Origin: an alpha proteobacterium SCGC AAA280-P20
Lineage (GTDB): Bacteria; Pseudomonadota; Alphaproteobacteria; Pelagibacterales; Pelagibacteraceae
Length of the DNA: 64,000 nt
Reading direction: 5' to 3'
Assembly: GCA_000371845.1 (NCBI GenBank)
Contig: AQUE01000001.1
Span: forward strand, 1 to 64,000
The number at the start of each line of letters is the position of its first letter. The first letter of the stretch is position 1. Below are positions 1-8,593 of this stretch, piece after piece. The notes beneath the pieces are model-generated. The model searched no databases and was not told the origin of the DNA. It worked only from the letters and a program-made list of their open reading frames with translations. A program made the position numbers and the translations under genes.

Positions 1-95
1 GACTTAGCCATTGAGAGAGTAAAAAAATTATTTAATTGTAATTTTGCAAATGTTCAACCGCATTCAGGAGCACAAGCAAATGCAGCTGTATTTTT
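1..95. repeat. Inverted copy of 4997-5091 (95 bp, exact)
   Basis: These 95 bases are the exact reverse complement of 4997-5091. Both copies encode the same part of glyA (from codon 88). The match ends at position 96 on one side and 4996 on the other, within runs of T and A, and it reaches the first base of the window. An exact repeat that begins precisely at the sequence end is what a de Bruijn assembler leaves when it reads through a chimeric junction. A length of 95 is also a plausible k-mer size, but that is inference. Confidence 0.95.
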
Positions 96-1038
96 AGCTT
101 TGATTAAGCCAGGTGATACAATTTTAGGAATGGGTATTGATCAAGGAGGTCATCTAACGCATGGAGCTGCTCCAGCAATGTCTGGTAAGTGGTTTAATGC
201 TATTGCGTATGGAGTTAGAAAAGATAATGGCTTAATTGATTACGCTGCAGTTAAAGAACTAGCAATTAAACATAAACCAAAATTAATTATTGCAGGCGGT
301 AGCGCTTATTCAAGAATTATTGATTTTAAAATTTTTAAAGATATTGCAAAAGAAGTTGGTGCTTACCTGTTAGTTGATATGGCTCATTTTTCAGGTTTAG
401 TTGCTGGAGGAGCATATCCAAATCCAATTGAACATGCAGATGTAGTTACATCTACAACACATAAAGTTTTGAGAGGACCTAGAGGAGGAGTAATTCTTAC
501 TAATAATGAAGAGATTGCAAAAAAAATGAATTCAGCTGTTTTTCCTGGTCTACAAGGCGGACCCCTAATGCATGTGATAGCAGCTAAAGCTGTCTGTTTT
601 AAAGAAGCTTTATCAGATGATTTTAAATCTTACACAAAATCAGTTGTTGCAAATGCACAAGCACTTTCGGAAACTTTAAAAAATTTAGGTTACACAATTT
701 TCTCAGGAGGAACTGATACGCACTTAATACTAATAGATCTAAGACCATTTAAACTCACAGGAAAAGATGCTTCAGATTCTTTAGGAAGAGCAAACATAAC
801 ATGCAATAAGAATGGTATTCCTTATGATGATCAAAAACCTTGGATTACTTCAGGTATAAGACTTGGAACTCCTGCATGTACTACAAGAGGATTTTCTACA
901 AATGAATTTAAAATAGTTGGAAACTTAATAGATCAAGTTTTAAAAGGTCTAATTAGCAACAAAAGCAACGAAGTAGAAAAAGAAGTTCAAGAAAAAGTAA
1001 AAAAATTGTGTGCTAATTTCCCAATTTATAAATTTTAA
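1..1038 (+). CDS. glyA: Serine hydroxymethyltransferase, 3' part (codons 88-432)
   Basis: This is the C-terminal four fifths of the PLP enzyme that converts serine and tetrahydrofolate to glycine and methylene-tetrahydrofolate. The frame is open from base 1 and lacks the N-terminus. Visible landmarks are [10 protein letters not shown], the [10 protein letters not shown] segment, the PLP-lysine motif [14 protein letters not shown] (Lys about 242 in the rebuilt protein), and [15 protein letters not shown] near the C-terminus. Joining it to the minus-strand 5' part (5352-4997) through the shared 95 bases gives an uninterrupted frame of 432 residues, normal for GlyA. nrdR follows after 5 bases. 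The broken state is most likely an artefact of the chimeric junction rather than a real pseudogene. Confidence 0.95.
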   Translation, partial: DLAIERVKKLFNCNFANVQPHSGAQANAAVFLALIKPGDTILGMGIDQGGHLTHGAAPAMSGKWFNAIAYGVRKDNGLIDYAAVKELAIKHKPKLIIAGGSAYSRIIDFKIFKDIAKEVGAYLLVDMAHFSGLVAGGAYPNPIEHADVVTSTTHKVLRGPRGGVILTNNEEIAKKMNSAVFPGLQGGPLMHVIAAKAVCFKEALSDDFKSYTKSVVANAQALSETLKNLGYTIFSGGTDTHLILIDLRPFKLTGKDASDSLGRANITCNKNGIPYDDQKPWITSGIRLGTPACTTRGFSTNEFKIVGNLIDQVLKGLISNKSNEVEKEVQEKVKKLCANFPIYKF

Positions 1039-1043
1039 CTTTT

Positions 1044-1502
1044 ATGATTTGTCCATTTTGCAAAGAAAAAGAAACTTCAGTAATAGATTCAAGACCCACT
1101 GAAGATGGAACTGTTATCAGAAGAAGAAGAGAGTGTAGCTGTAAGCAAAGATTTACTACTTTTGAAAGAGTCCAGCTTAGAGAATTAATCGTTGTTAAAA
1201 AAAATGGAAGAAAATCTACTTTCGATAGAGAAAAATTAGCCAAATCTATTAATATTGCACTAAGAAAAAGACCTGTAGATAGCGACACAATAGAAAAATT
1301 TATTTCTAAAATTTATAGAAATTTAGAAGATCTAGGGCAGGCTGAAATATTATCTAGTACAATTGGAAAATATGTAATGGAAGGTCTAAAAGAACTTGAT
1401 CCTGTTGCCTATGTTCGTTTCGCTTCTGTATATACTAACTTTAAAGAGGCAAAAGATTTTGAGCAATTTGTAGACCAACTTAATGTTCCTTCAAAAAAAT
1501 AA
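1044..1502 (+). CDS. nrdR: NrdR, transcriptional repressor of ribonucleotide reductase genes
   Basis: NrdR (152 aa, usual length) binds ATP/dATP through an ATP-cone and represses nrd operons. The N-terminal zinc ribbon is visible as CPFC at residues 3-6 and CSC at about 30-32, followed by RFTTFER. The ATP-cone region starts near [16 protein letters not shown]. The gene lies between glyA and ribD, a common alphaproteobacterial arrangement. The ATG at 1044 follows the glyA stop by 5 bases, so co-transcription is likely. No nrd genes are in the window. Confidence 0.95.
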   Translation: MICPFCKEKETSVIDSRPTEDGTVIRRRRECSCKQRFTTFERVQLRELIVVKKNGRKSTFDREKLAKSINIALRKRPVDSDTIEKFISKIYRNLEDLGQAEILSSTIGKYVMEGLKELDPVAYVRFASVYTNFKEAKDFEQFVDQLNVPSKK

Positions 1503-2586
1503 TACTAAGTTTGTAAAATCTTATTTTATGAAGTTGGCTTTTAATTTAGCCAATATTCATAATAATATGACAGGTGTTAATCCCTCAGTTGGTTGCCTAG
1601 TTTGTCAAAACGATAAAATTTTATCATATGGAGTAACAGGTATTGGCGGAGGCCCGCATGCAGAATATTCTGCTTTAGTTAATTTAAAAAAAAATAACAA
1701 TTTAGATTGCTACGTTTCGTTAGAACCTTGTCATCACCAAGGAAAAAATCCTCCATGCACTAAAGCTATAATTAATAAAAAAATAAAGAAACTTTATTAT
1801 TCTGAAACGGATGATGATCCTAGAGTACAAGGAAAAGGTCTTGAATTTTTACAAAATAATAAAATAAAAATTAGTAAAATTAATAATATTTTTAAAGATA
1901 GTTTTTATAAAATTTATAATGATTTTAATAAAAATTTTTTACCAAAAGTTTATGCGAAAATTGCAACTTCAAAAAATTATTATTCTTTTATTAAAAATAG
2001 ACCGCAAATTACAAATGTTTATTCAAGAAAATTAACACATATTTTACGTTCAGAAATCAATGCTATTTTAATAGGAGTTAATACTCACAACAAAGACAAT
2101 CCACTTTTAAACTGTCGTATTAACGGACTTAACCAATTGAATCCTGCTCGATTTATAGTTGATCCAAATTTAAGAATTAACAGAAATTCAAAATTAATAT
2201 TGTCTGCTAAAAAAATTAAAACTTATATTTTTTATTCCAATAAAAATAATAATAAAATTAATTATCTTAAGAATAAAAATATTTACCTAATTTACTTGCC
2301 ACTAAATAATAAAAAACAATTAGATTGCAAAGAAATCCTAGTTACCATTGGTTTATTGGGTTACAAGAACGTTTTAATAGAAGGTGGCTATAATACTATA
2401 AAAAGATTTATTGATTTAAATCTAATAGATATTTTCTATTTTTTTAAAAATAATGAAATTATAAATAAAAATTCATCACATTCTTTTAAAAATATTTATA
2501 TGACTTTAAAGAAGAAATTTAAAAATAAAAAAGTAATGCAGCAGATTTATTTAAAAAATAATAATTTAACTGTGTTTCAAAAATAA
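1483..2586 (+). CDS. ribD: RibD, bifunctional riboflavin deaminase/reductase
   Basis: RibD catalyses the second and third steps of riboflavin synthesis from GTP. The N-terminal cytidine-deaminase-like domain shows the zinc motif H59-A-E61 and a [11 protein letters not shown] cluster (Cys83 and Cys92). The C-terminal reductase domain starts near residue 150 ([15 protein letters not shown]). At 367 aa it has the family length. The chosen ATG overlaps the nrdR end by 20 bases; an ATG at 1528 (MKLAFNLA) is a possible later start. The C-terminal third is extremely Asn/Lys/Ile-rich, in keeping with very low GC. It heads a rib cluster with ribE, ribBA and ribH. Confidence 0.93.
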   Translation: MFLQKNNTKFVKSYFMKLAFNLANIHNNMTGVNPSVGCLVCQNDKILSYGVTGIGGGPHAEYSALVNLKKNNNLDCYVSLEPCHHQGKNPPCTKAIINKKIKKLYYSETDDDPRVQGKGLEFLQNNKIKISKINNIFKDSFYKIYNDFNKNFLPKVYAKIATSKNYYSFIKNRPQITNVYSRKLTHILRSEINAILIGVNTHNKDNPLLNCRINGLNQLNPARFIVDPNLRINRNSKLILSAKKIKTYIFYSNKNNNKINYLKNKNIYLIYLPLNNKKQLDCKEILVTIGLLGYKNVLIEGGYNTIKRFIDLNLIDIFYFFKNNEIINKNSSHSFKNIYMTLKKKFKNKKVMQQIYLKNNNLTVFQK

Positions 2587-2594
2587 TTAAATTT

Positions 2595-3188
2595 ATGTTT
2601 ACTGGTATAATTAAAAATATAGGCAATATTAAAGAATTAAAAAAAAATAATAATGGTTATTTTTTATCTGTTATTTCAGATTTAAGTTTTACTAAAAAAG
2701 ATATTGGAACTTCTATTTCTTGCTCAGGGGTTTGTTTGACTTTAACAAAAATTAAAAAAAATAAGAAAAAAAATGAATTATTTTTTTACTTATCAAAACA
2801 TACAGTTATCACATCTGCTTTTAAGCATTTAAAATCTGGCGATTTATTAAATTTAGAAAAATCCATGAAATATGGAGATGAGTTTGCAGGCCATTTCGTT
2901 CAAGGTCATGTAGATACAACAATAAAAGTTTTAAGTATTAATACTAACAATAGCAAAAGTTGGACTATTTTTTTTAATATACCTAAGAAATTTAAAAAAT
3001 TTCTAATTGAAAAAGGTTCTATAGCAATTAATGGTGTGTCTCTAACTATTGCTAAAATTTTTTCTAATAGATTTAAAGTTGTGATTATTCCTCATACACT
3101 TCAAAATACAAATTTATTAAAATTAAAAAAAAATAATTACGTTAATGTTGAGATTGATTTAATAGCTAAAACTTTATTAAAAAAATAA
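2595..3188 (+). CDS. ribE: Riboflavin synthase, alpha subunit
   Basis: This enzyme dismutates two 6,7-dimethyl-8-ribityllumazine molecules to riboflavin. The protein has the hallmark N-terminus MFTGII and two tandem lumazine-binding repeats, recognisable by GVCLTL in the first and GVSLTI in the second. AGHFVQGHVD is the conserved loop at the join. Length 197 aa is typical. It starts 8 bases after ribD and ends 2 bases before ribBA, so it is clearly part of the rib operon. Confidence 0.95.
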   Translation: MFTGIIKNIGNIKELKKNNNGYFLSVISDLSFTKKDIGTSISCSGVCLTLTKIKKNKKKNELFFYLSKHTVITSAFKHLKSGDLLNLEKSMKYGDEFAGHFVQGHVDTTIKVLSINTNNSKSWTIFFNIPKKFKKFLIEKGSIAINGVSLTIAKIFSNRFKVVIIPHTLQNTNLLKLKKNNYVNVEIDLIAKTLLKK

Positions 3189-3190
3189 AT

Positions 3191-4246
3191 ATGTTTTCTT
3201 CAGTTAAAAAAATTATTCAGGATGCAAAAAAAGGAAAAATTTTCATTTTAATAGATGATAAAAATAGGGAAAACGAAGGTGATTTAGTTATTCCAGCATC
3301 CAAGATTGATCATAAAAAGATAAATTTTATGGCAACCCATGGCAGAGGTTTAATTTGTTTAGCTATTGATAAGAATAAAGCTAAAGCACTTAATTTATCT
3401 CTAATGCCCACTAGAAATTCTTCTCGGTTACAAACTGCATTTACAATTTCTATAGAAGCACGAAAAGGTGTCACAACGGGGATATCTGCAAAAGACAGAG
3501 CTCATACAATTAAAACAGCAATTAAAAAAAATGTTAGAGCAAAAGACATCTCTACACCCGGACACATTTTCCCATTAATTGCAAAGGATGGTGGAGTGCT
3601 TGAAAGAGCAGGTCATACAGAGGCATCCGTTGATATAGCAAAACTTTCCGGCTGCGGTTCAAGTGGTGTTATTTGTGAAATAATGAACACAGATGGTTCT
3701 ATGGCAAAGGGAAGACACCTTTTTAACTATGCTAAAAAATTTAATTTAAATATTGCAAGAATTGAAGATTTAATCGCTTACCGATTAAAAAAAGAAAGTT
3801 TAATAAAATTAAAAAGAATTGAACAGGTAAAAATTGGAAAGAACGATACTTATCAAGTGAAAATTTATGAGAATAAATTAGATGGAAAAGAGCATATTGC
3901 TTTAATTAAATCCCAAGATAAAAAAATCGTACCTAGAGTTAGAGTTATTTCTTCAAATATCGTAACTAGTTTTTTATCAAAAAATAAAGAAAATCTATCT
4001 ATTAACAAAACACTTAATTATTATAAAAAATACAAGAATTGTATTTTGATTATAATAAGAGATGAGTTAGTTAAAAATAATCTTAATAATAAGAAAGAAA
4101 GCAGTTTAAGAAATTACGGTATTGGTGCGCAAATTTTGAGAAGTTTAAATATAAGAAAAATGATTTTAATATCTAAGTCAAAGAAGAATATTATAGGGCT
4201 AGATGGTTTTGGTATAAAAATTGTCAAACAAGAGTTTATTAAATGA
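3191..4246 (+). CDS. ribBA: 3,4-dihydroxy-2-butanone-4-phosphate synthase with degenerate GTP cyclohydrolase II domain
   Basis: Residues 1 to about 205 form the DHBP synthase domain, which makes the four-carbon riboflavin precursor from ribulose 5-phosphate. DDKNRENEGDLVIPA, THGRGLICLAI and RAGHTEASVDIAKLSG are all visible, so this half should be active. The C-terminal half aligns by eye with GTP cyclohydrolase II (YGIGAQILRSLNIRKM and GLDGFGIKIV). The segment near residues 248-265 that should carry the zinc cysteines (VRVHSEC...C.C in active RibA) reads RVRVISSNIVTSF, with no cysteine. The cyclohydrolase half is therefore probably inactive, and a separate RibA must exist elsewhere if riboflavin is made. 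The stop overlaps the ribH start (ATGA). Confidence 0.92.
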   Translation: MFSSVKKIIQDAKKGKIFILIDDKNRENEGDLVIPASKIDHKKINFMATHGRGLICLAIDKNKAKALNLSLMPTRNSSRLQTAFTISIEARKGVTTGISAKDRAHTIKTAIKKNVRAKDISTPGHIFPLIAKDGGVLERAGHTEASVDIAKLSGCGSSGVICEIMNTDGSMAKGRHLFNYAKKFNLNIARIEDLIAYRLKKESLIKLKRIEQVKIGKNDTYQVKIYENKLDGKEHIALIKSQDKKIVPRVRVISSNIVTSFLSKNKENLSINKTLNYYKKYKNCILIIIRDELVKNNLNNKKESSLRNYGIGAQILRSLNIRKMILISKSKKNIIGLDGFGIKIVKQEFIK

Positions 4247-4665
4247 AGAAAAAAATATTAATAGTTAGTTCATCTTTTTATAAAAATTTAGAGAAAAAAC
4301 TTTTATTAGGAGCTTTAAATGAAATAGATAAAAAATTATTTGATACTGATTTTTTTTCTGTTTCCGGCGCTTATGAGATACCGCAATTATTAAATATTTT
4401 GTTAAAAGATAAAAAATACGCTTTTTGCATAGCTCTTGGATGTATAATTAAAGGCGAAACTCCGCATTTTGATATTATTAGTCAGTCTGTATCAGATAAA
4501 TTATTAGAAATTTCTATGAAATATAACGTTCCAGTTTCTAACGGCGTACTAAATTGCAATACTCCAAAACAAGCAGAAGTTAGATGCGATCCTAAATTAA
4601 AAAATAAAGGTGGAGAAGCCGTACTTGCAGCATTAAGTGTTTATAATTCTATTTATAAACGTTAA
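4243..4665 (+). CDS. ribH: 6,7-dimethyl-8-ribityllumazine synthase
   Basis: RibH condenses the RibBA product with the RibD product to give the lumazine used by RibE. At 140 aa it has family length. Conserved elements are SGAYEIPQ, LGCIIKGETPHFD (catalytic His in the GETPH context) and VPVSNGVLN. The ATG overlaps the ribBA stop by four bases and its own stop overlaps the nusB start (TAATG), so translation is probably coupled along the operon. Confidence 0.95.
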   Translation: MKKKILIVSSSFYKNLEKKLLLGALNEIDKKLFDTDFFSVSGAYEIPQLLNILLKDKKYAFCIALGCIIKGETPHFDIISQSVSDKLLEISMKYNVPVSNGVLNCNTPKQAEVRCDPKLKNKGGEAVLAALSVYNSIYKR

Positions 4666-4996
4666 TGACTAACGTTAAAAACAATTCAAGATTAATAATT
4701 GTACAACTTTTATACAGTCATTACATAAATCAAGAAAAATTATTATTTGATTTTAAGAATCCTTACAAAAGGTTCATTAAAAAAATCTGTAATGGTGTAA
4801 TTGAAAACAATCCCTTGTTAGAAGATAAGTTAGTAAATTTTTTAGATAAAAAATTTGATCTCAAAAATTTTGAAATAATTTTTGCTATTATATTAAAGTC
4901 TGCAATTTATGAGATTTTCTTTTATAAAAAGACACCTTTTAAGGTCGTGATTGATGAGTATTTAAAAATTACTAAAATGTTTCTTAACGATAAGCA
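4665..4996 (+). CDS. nusB: Transcription antitermination factor NusB, 3' end lost at chimeric junction
   Basis: NusB binds boxA RNA with NusE (S10) in rRNA antitermination. Residues 1-110 look genuine (all-helical; [15 protein letters not shown] near the N-terminus; [15 protein letters not shown] near the break). After about 4996 the frame enters reverse-complement glyA and continues as 20 unrelated residues to a stop at 5060. The expected C-terminal helix is missing. Placement after ribH is the usual alphaproteobacterial order. The truncation is most simply explained by the false inversion of 1-4996. Confidence 0.85.
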
Positions 4997-5091
4997 AAAA
5001 ATACAGCTGCATTTGCTTGTGCTCCTGAATGCGGTTGAACATTTGCAAAATTACAATTAAATAATTTTTTTACTCTCTCAATGGCTAAGTC
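4997..5091. repeat. Inverted copy of 1-95 (95 bp, exact), chimeric junction at 4996/4997
   Basis: This is the reverse complement of the first 95 bases of the window and belongs to the 5' half of glyA on the minus strand. The left edge lies in an A-run (4996-5001), and true glyA antisense also has five A here, so the join may rest on A-run microhomology. It marks where plus-strand nusB sequence is fused to minus-strand glyA sequence. Confidence 0.95.
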
Positions 5092-5352
5092 TTCTGCAAT
5101 ATCAACAAACTCGCAACCCCCATAATATCTTTTGCCGCTATAACCTTCGGCATATTTATTTGTTAATACCGATCCTTGTGCCTCCAAAACTGCTCTTGAA
5201 ACAATATTCTCAGAGGCAATTAACTCAATATGATTTTGCTGACGTGTAAATTCTTTTTGAATTGAATCGTAAATATCTGGATCTGATTTTTTTAAATTAG
5301 AATTAAAAAAGTCTTCAATATATTTTTTATCAATTTTATTATCTGAACTCAT
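4997..5352 (-). CDS. glyA: Serine hydroxymethyltransferase, 5' part (codons 1-118)
   Basis: This is the N-terminal part of the GlyA whose remainder is at 1-1038. It starts with an ATG at 5352, just after the rpiB stop. Recognisable features are [20 protein letters not shown] and [21 protein letters not shown], the conserved SHMT N-terminal signature. The genuine sequence ends at 4997, after which the frame reads a few foreign codons to a stop at 4984. Codon 88 coincides with base 1 of the window, which allows an in-frame reconstruction. rpiB-glyA is a familiar pairing. Confidence 0.95.
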
Positions 5353-5354
5353 AT

Positions 5355-5798
5355 TTATTTGTCTAATTTTTTTACTCTTGCTGTATGTCTTCCACCTTCA
5401 AATTTTGTACTAATAAAAGTATTTATAATTTTTTGAGAGTTTTTAAAATTAATTAATCTAGCGCCAAGACATAATACATTAGCATTGTTATGCATTCTAG
5501 CCAAAGATGCTGATATTTGATTATAACAAACGGCTGCTCTTATTTTCTTAAACCTATTTGCCGCAATAGAGACTCCTATACCAGAGCCACAAATTAATAT
5601 TCCAAATGAAGATTTTTTTCTTACCGATAAAGCAAGTTTTTTAGCATAATCTGGATAATCAACTCTTTCTTCTGAGAAAGTTCCAAGATCAAAGGATTTA
5701 ATTTTAGATTTATTTAAAAAAATTTTAACTTTTTCTTTCATTAAAAACCCGGCGTGGTCTGAGGCTATAATGATTGATTTAGTTAAAGATTTGGACAC
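5355..5798 (-). CDS. rpiB: Ribose 5-phosphate isomerase B
   Basis: RpiB interconverts ribulose 5-phosphate and ribose 5-phosphate in the pentose phosphate pathway. Visible motifs are IIASDHAGF near the N-terminus (substrate-binding Asp and His), [16 protein letters not shown], the catalytic-cysteine loop [15 protein letters not shown], and [15 protein letters not shown]. The 147 aa length is typical. The chosen start is GTG at 5798, since no ATG lies before the SDHAGF motif. The gene is 2 bases upstream of glyA and probably forms one operon with it. Confidence 0.93.
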   Translation of the reverse strand: MSKSLTKSIIIASDHAGFLMKEKVKIFLNKSKIKSFDLGTFSEERVDYPDYAKKLALSVRKKSSFGILICGSGIGVSIAANRFKKIRAAVCYNQISASLARMHNNANVLCLGARLINFKNSQKIINTFISTKFEGGRHTARVKKLDK

Positions 5799-5862
5799 AC
5801 CAGTTAATTACCAACTTCAAAATAGGTTGTATATTAAAAAGATAATTAATAATTTTTATATA

Positions 5863-7083
5863 TTAAGCCGCTCTTGAAAGTTTTAATTCTCTCCAAATTT
5901 GATCAAGGGCATTAACAAGAAATTCTAACTTAGAATCATCATGCAAAGGAGTTGGGGTAAACCTAAGTCTCTCTAGTCCCTTAGGAACAGTTGGATAATT
6001 AATTGGCTGAACATATATTGAATAATCATTAAGCAAAATATCTGAGATCTCCTTACATCTTACAGGATCCTTTACTAATAAAGGTACTATGTGACTATTA
6101 TTTTTTATAATTGGTAAATTATGAGCTAGCATTAATTTTTTTAATTTATCTGCTCTTTCATAAAGAGCTTCTCTTAAACTGTGATTATTTTTTACAAAAC
6201 GAATACTTGCTACTGCAGCAGCGGCTAAACTTGGTGGCAAAGAAGTTGTAAAAATAAATCCTGGAGCAAATGATCTTATTACATCAATAATATTAGATTT
6301 TGCTGTAATATATCCTCCCATTAGTCCAAATCCTTTTGCAAGGGTACCTTCAATAATATCTATTTCTGATGTTAGACCAAGCTGCTCTGATAAGCCTCCT
6401 CCATTTTTTCCATACAGTCCAACTCCATGCACTTCATCTAAATAAGTAAGTGCATTATATTTTTTTGAAATTTCAATTATTTTTTTAATTGGCGCAAAAT
6501 CACCATCCATCGAATAAACAGATTCAAATGCTACAATTTTTGGATGATTTTTATTAGAATTTTTTAAAAGATATTCAAGATGATCAATGTCATTATGTTT
6601 CCAGATAAATTTATCAGAATTTCCTTTTCTAATACCTTCAATCATTGATGCATGATTATTCTCATCTGAAAAAACAATACAGTTAGGTAAAAATTTAGCT
6701 AACGTACTTAATGCACACTCATTTGCAATGTACCCAGAAGTAAAAATTAATGCTCCATCTTTATTATGAAATCTTGCTAACTCGTTTTCTAATTCAACGT
6801 GATAATTTGACGTGCCAGAAATATTTCTTGTGCCTCCAGCGCCGGCTCCAACTAAATTTACAGCATTTACGAATGCATCGACTACCAATGGGTTTTGCCC
6901 CATTCCTAAATAATCATTGCTACACCAGATAGTTACATCTGATTTAATTCCGTATTGATTATTATAAACTGCTTTTGGAAACTCGCCTTTTTTTCGAGTA
7001 ATGTTATTAAAAACTCTATAACGACCTTCTTGTCTTAGATCCTTTAATGCACTGTTAAAAATAAGATCGTAATCTATGCTCAT
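5863..7083 (-). CDS. hemA: 5-aminolevulinate synthase
   Basis: This PLP enzyme condenses glycine and succinyl-CoA to 5-aminolevulinate, the C4 (Shemin) entry to haem typical of Alphaproteobacteria. At 406 aa it has standard length. Visible are EEGRYRVF-like QEGRYRVFNNI at residues 17-27, CSNDYLGMG, GAGAGGTRNISGT, YLDEVHGVGLYG, and the PLP-lysine motif EGTLAKGFGLMGGY. It is divergent from hemB across 78 bases, so the first two haem-pathway genes may share a regulatory region. It supports the alphaproteobacterial assignment. Confidence 0.97.
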   Translation of the reverse strand: MSIDYDLIFNSALKDLRQEGRYRVFNNITRKKGEFPKAVYNNQYGIKSDVTIWCSNDYLGMGQNPLVVDAFVNAVNLVGAGAGGTRNISGTSNYHVELENELARFHNKDGALIFTSGYIANECALSTLAKFLPNCIVFSDENNHASMIEGIRKGNSDKFIWKHNDIDHLEYLLKNSNKNHPKIVAFESVYSMDGDFAPIKKIIEISKKYNALTYLDEVHGVGLYGKNGGGLSEQLGLTSEIDIIEGTLAKGFGLMGGYITAKSNIIDVIRSFAPGFIFTTSLPPSLAAAAVASIRFVKNNHSLREALYERADKLKKLMLAHNLPIIKNNSHIVPLLVKDPVRCKEISDILLNDYSIYVQPINYPTVPKGLERLRFTPTPLHDDSKLEFLVNALDQIWRELKLSRAA

Positions 7084-7161
7084 AACTAATATTACCCTAT
7101 AGAAAATACTTTTTTCAAATATATACTTTTGCTGTATTGTCGCATTAAATATTAAATTCTC

Positions 7162-8145
7162 ATGAAGTTTCCAAGCACTAGATTAAGAAGAAATAGAAAG
7201 TCAGAATGGTCTAGACGACTAATAAATGACACTTACCTTGATAAATCTGATTTTATATTACCCATTTTTGTTTGCGAAGGTAAAAACAAGAAGCAAGAAA
7301 TTAAATCCATGCCTGGAATTTTCAGATATTCCGTAGATAGGTTAGATGAAATAATTTCAAGAGCTTCAAAAAATGAAATACCTGCTGTTGCTATTTTCCC
7401 ATTAATTGAGGGTTCTAAAAAAAATAACAAAGGAACTGAGGCTTTAAATAAAAATAATGTGGTTTGTAATGCAATCCACCAAGTCAAAAAATTAAATAAG
7501 AATATTGGTGTTATGTGTGATGTGGCCCTAGACCCTTACACTTCTCATGGTCACGATGGTCTTATTATCAATAATGAAATTGATAACGATGAAACAAATA
7601 AAATTTTAATTAAACAAGCTTTAATACAAGCGCAGGCAGGTTGCGATATTATTGCTCCATCAGACATGATGGATGGAAGAATTGGTTTAATAAGAAATGC
7701 TTTAGAAAAAAATAAATTTATTAATGTTCAAATATTATCTTATGCAGTTAAGTACGCTTCTAATTTTTACTCTCCTTTTAGAGATGCTGTAGGCACATCA
7801 TCAACTCTTAAATCTGATAAAAAAACATATCAAATGGATTATAAAAATTCAGAAGAAGCTCTATTAGAAGTTAAATTAGATCTAGATGAGGGAGCTGATT
7901 TTGTAATGGTTAAACCAGCTTTAGCATATCTTGATATTATTTATAAAATAAAACAGAAATTTAATGTGCCTGTTTTTGCTTACAACGTTTCGGGGGAATA
8001 TAGTTTGATTAAAAATGGTATTAAATCATCTTTGGCAAAAGAAGATATTATTCTTGAAGTAATTTATAGTTTTAAAAGAGCTGGAGCGAATGCAATCGTT
8101 TCTTACTTTGCTAACGAAGTAATAGAAAAATACTTATCAAGATAA
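7162..8145 (+). CDS. hemB: Delta-aminolevulinic acid dehydratase (porphobilinogen synthase)
   Basis: HemB joins two 5-aminolevulinates into porphobilinogen. The protein (327 aa) shows the two Schiff-base lysine regions, SPFRDAVGTSSTLKSDKKTYQMD and FVMVKPALAYLDI. The segment that carries three zinc cysteines in zinc-type enzymes (DVCLCEYTSHGHCG-like) here reads DVALDPYTSHGHDG, with Asp and Ala in place of the cysteines. This suggests a magnesium-dependent type, as known in other Alphaproteobacteria. It is transcribed away from hemA. Its 3' end overlaps the convergent flavin reductase-like gene by 9 bases. Confidence 0.96.
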   Translation: MKFPSTRLRRNRKSEWSRRLINDTYLDKSDFILPIFVCEGKNKKQEIKSMPGIFRYSVDRLDEIISRASKNEIPAVAIFPLIEGSKKNNKGTEALNKNNVVCNAIHQVKKLNKNIGVMCDVALDPYTSHGHDGLIINNEIDNDETNKILIKQALIQAQAGCDIIAPSDMMDGRIGLIRNALEKNKFINVQILSYAVKYASNFYSPFRDAVGTSSTLKSDKKTYQMDYKNSEEALLEVKLDLDEGADFVMVKPALAYLDIIYKIKQKFNVPVFAYNVSGEYSLIKNGIKSSLAKEDIILEVIYSFKRAGANAIVSYFANEVIEKYLSR

Positions 8146-8589
8146 TCTTTTATATTTACTCGCAAAATAGATTAGAGGTTTTTCTTCTTTTTTTAATTTA
8201 AATTTAATAACTTTTGCAACAAAAAACAAATGATCGCCAATATTTATTTTTTTAATTGTTTTGCAATTAAGTTCTCCAAGATTATATTTTAATAAACTTT
8301 TTGCTATAATTGAATTTTTCTTCACTTCATTTTTTGATGAAAAATAATTTGAAACCTCAATTTGTTTTGCTGATAAAATATAAATATTAAAAAATTTTAA
8401 ATTATTAAATTTTTTAAAACTAGAAGTTGTTTTATCTAAACTCCATGAAATATAAGTAGGCTTTAGAGATATTGAGACAAAAGAATTAACCGTAATACCT
8501 GTAACAAAATTACTTTTATCTTGTTTTGCAACAACTGTAATTCCAGTTGCGTATTTTGATAAAACTTTTTTATATTTAGAAATATTCAT
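8137..8589 (-). CDS. Flavin reductase-like domain protein
   Basis: This 150-residue protein resembles the FMN-binding split-barrel flavin reductases that supply reduced flavin to monooxygenases. Seen in the sequence: YATGITVVA, a TGITVNSFVSISLKPTYISWSL stretch typical of the flavin-binding domain, and a late GDHLFFVAKVIKF strand. The ATG at 8589 (MNISKYKK) is preferred over an upstream in-frame ATG at 8622, because the upstream start would overlap parC and add 11 residues outside the domain. No partner oxygenase is adjacent, so the substrate and role are unknown. It may be translated from the parC transcript (4-base gap). Confidence 0.8.
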   Translation of the reverse strand: MNISKYKKVLSKYATGITVVAKQDKSNFVTGITVNSFVSISLKPTYISWSLDKTTSSFKKFNNLKFFNIYILSAKQIEVSNYFSSKNEVKKNSIIAKSLLKYNLGELNCKTIKKINIGDHLFFVAKVIKFKLKKEEKPLIYFASKYKRLS

Positions 8590-8593
8590 AGGA

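Noticed and set aside
4665..5060. A complete 131-residue NusB
   Set aside because: The last 20 codons are reverse-complement glyA and do not resemble the NusB C-terminus, so only 4665-4996 is treated as real.
1..5352. A genuine invertible DNA element (phase variation) flanked by 95-bp inverted repeats
   Set aside because: The left repeat begins at base 1, no recombinase is present, and the supposed inversion would disrupt glyA and nusB. Only one copy of the 95-mer is expected in the real genome.
7084..7161. Specific promoters for hemA and hemB in their shared 78-bp gap
   Set aside because: Several TATA-like hexamers occur on both strands, but none has a good -35 partner at a proper distance from a start codon. 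No choice can be defended in such AT-rich DNA.
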